The translations under genes and the position numbers were made by a program. A model generated the notes under the pieces. The model was not told the DNA's origin. It did no database searches and saw nothing but the letters and a program-made list of their open reading frames with translations. Below are positions 7,513-7,753 of a stretch of 7,753 bases of DNA, in pieces. Every line of letters starts with the position of its first letter. Position 1 is the stretch's first letter. This stretch comes from Nitratireductor sp. (GTDB lineage Bacteria > Pseudomonadota > Alphaproteobacteria > Rhizobiales > Rhizobiaceae), in NCBI GenBank assembly GCA_020441735.1, contig JAGRLQ010000343.1:1-7753 (forward strand). Direction: 5' to 3'.

Positions 7513-7753
7513 CACTCTCTATTCTTACCCAGGTGTCGGCATAGAGCCCGTTGAACCGCGTCGCCATGGCATTGGTATAGGCTCCGGCCAAAGAGAACAC
7601 GACCCAGTCACCCTCCCGCAGATTGTCCGGCAGCTCGATCGGATCGGAAAAAATGTCGAGCGTATCGCAGGTCGGACCCGATATCCGCCATGGCTTCATG
7701 CGGTCGCTGGGCGTATCCGCTTCGCTGATTACCCGCGCGGGAAACTTCACATG
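7505..7753 (-). CDS. Ornithine-decarboxylase-type (fold III) PLP decarboxylase, C-terminal fragment
   Basis: The last 82 residues of a gene entering from the right edge; the frame is open to base 7753, so no start is visible. GPTCDTLD at residues 25-32 of the fragment is the hallmark of the eukaryotic-type (alanine-racemase fold) ornithine/lysine decarboxylases. The Cys-Asp pair matches Cys360-Asp361 of trypanosomal ODC, contributed across the dimer to the active site. GAYTNAMATRFNGL (57-70) holds the conserved tyrosine that contacts the PLP phosphate. EGDWVVFSLAGAYT is also typical. It would decarboxylate ornithine to putrescine, or lysine to cadaverine; bacterial members can do both, and the fragment does not settle which. 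Its TGA overlaps the start of the aminotransferase gene. A carboxynorspermidine or diaminopimelate decarboxylase is less likely, since these normally have CES- or CDS-type motifs in other surroundings. Confidence 0.88.
   Translation of the reverse strand, partial: HVKFPARVISEADTPSDRMKPWRISGPTCDTLDIFSDPIELPDNLREGDWVVFSLAGAYTNAMATRFNGLYADTWVRIESDD

Noticed and set aside
6709..7554. 281-residue plus-strand open frame opposite the aminotransferase
   Set aside because: The opposite strand carries all class III aminotransferase motifs in frame, so this is a shadow.

Overview
The window looks like ordinary bacterial chromosome from a proteobacterium, most likely an alphaproteobacterium. It is GC-rich and densely coded, and protein style, codon use and gene content fit that group. 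The class assignment is inference, and no genus can be read from the sequence. No insertion sequence, phage gene, tRNA, rRNA or CRISPR array was seen.

Left half (1-3803): a methionine-degradation locus in the mdeR-mdeA-mdeB arrangement known from Pseudomonas putida. The first 31 codons of an Lrp/AsnC-type regulator (mdeR-like) read leftward from 94. Across a 111-base intergenic region, mdeA (206-1411) and mdeB (1422-3803) read rightward with 10 bases between them. MdeA is a methionine gamma-lyase with the full set of family active-site residues, including the diagnostic cysteine. It turns L-methionine into methanethiol, ammonia and 2-oxobutyrate. MdeB is a thiamine-diphosphate E1 enzyme of the homodimeric AceE type, expected to take 2-oxobutyrate towards propionyl-CoA. 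A perfect inverted repeat, ATGCTA-N5-TAGCAT, in the divergent intergenic region is the best candidate operator for the regulator.

Right half (3838-7753, all on the minus strand): a tight three-gene run. In transcription order these are the C-terminal end of an ornithine-decarboxylase-type (fold III PLP) decarboxylase, cut by the right edge; a class III omega-amine aminotransferase overlapping it by 8 bases; and, 30 bases further on, a 761-residue cytoplasmic protein. That last protein has a PHP-type metal-binding core of the DUF3604 kind between beta-rich N- and C-terminal regions. The first two genes suggest diamine (putrescine-like) formation and transamination to an aminoaldehyde. The role of the PHP protein is unknown to me, and this is the least explained part of the window.

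The two transcription units converge with 34 bases between their stop codons and no convincing terminator. Any functional link between methionine breakdown and the amine operon is speculation; adjacency alone does not show it.
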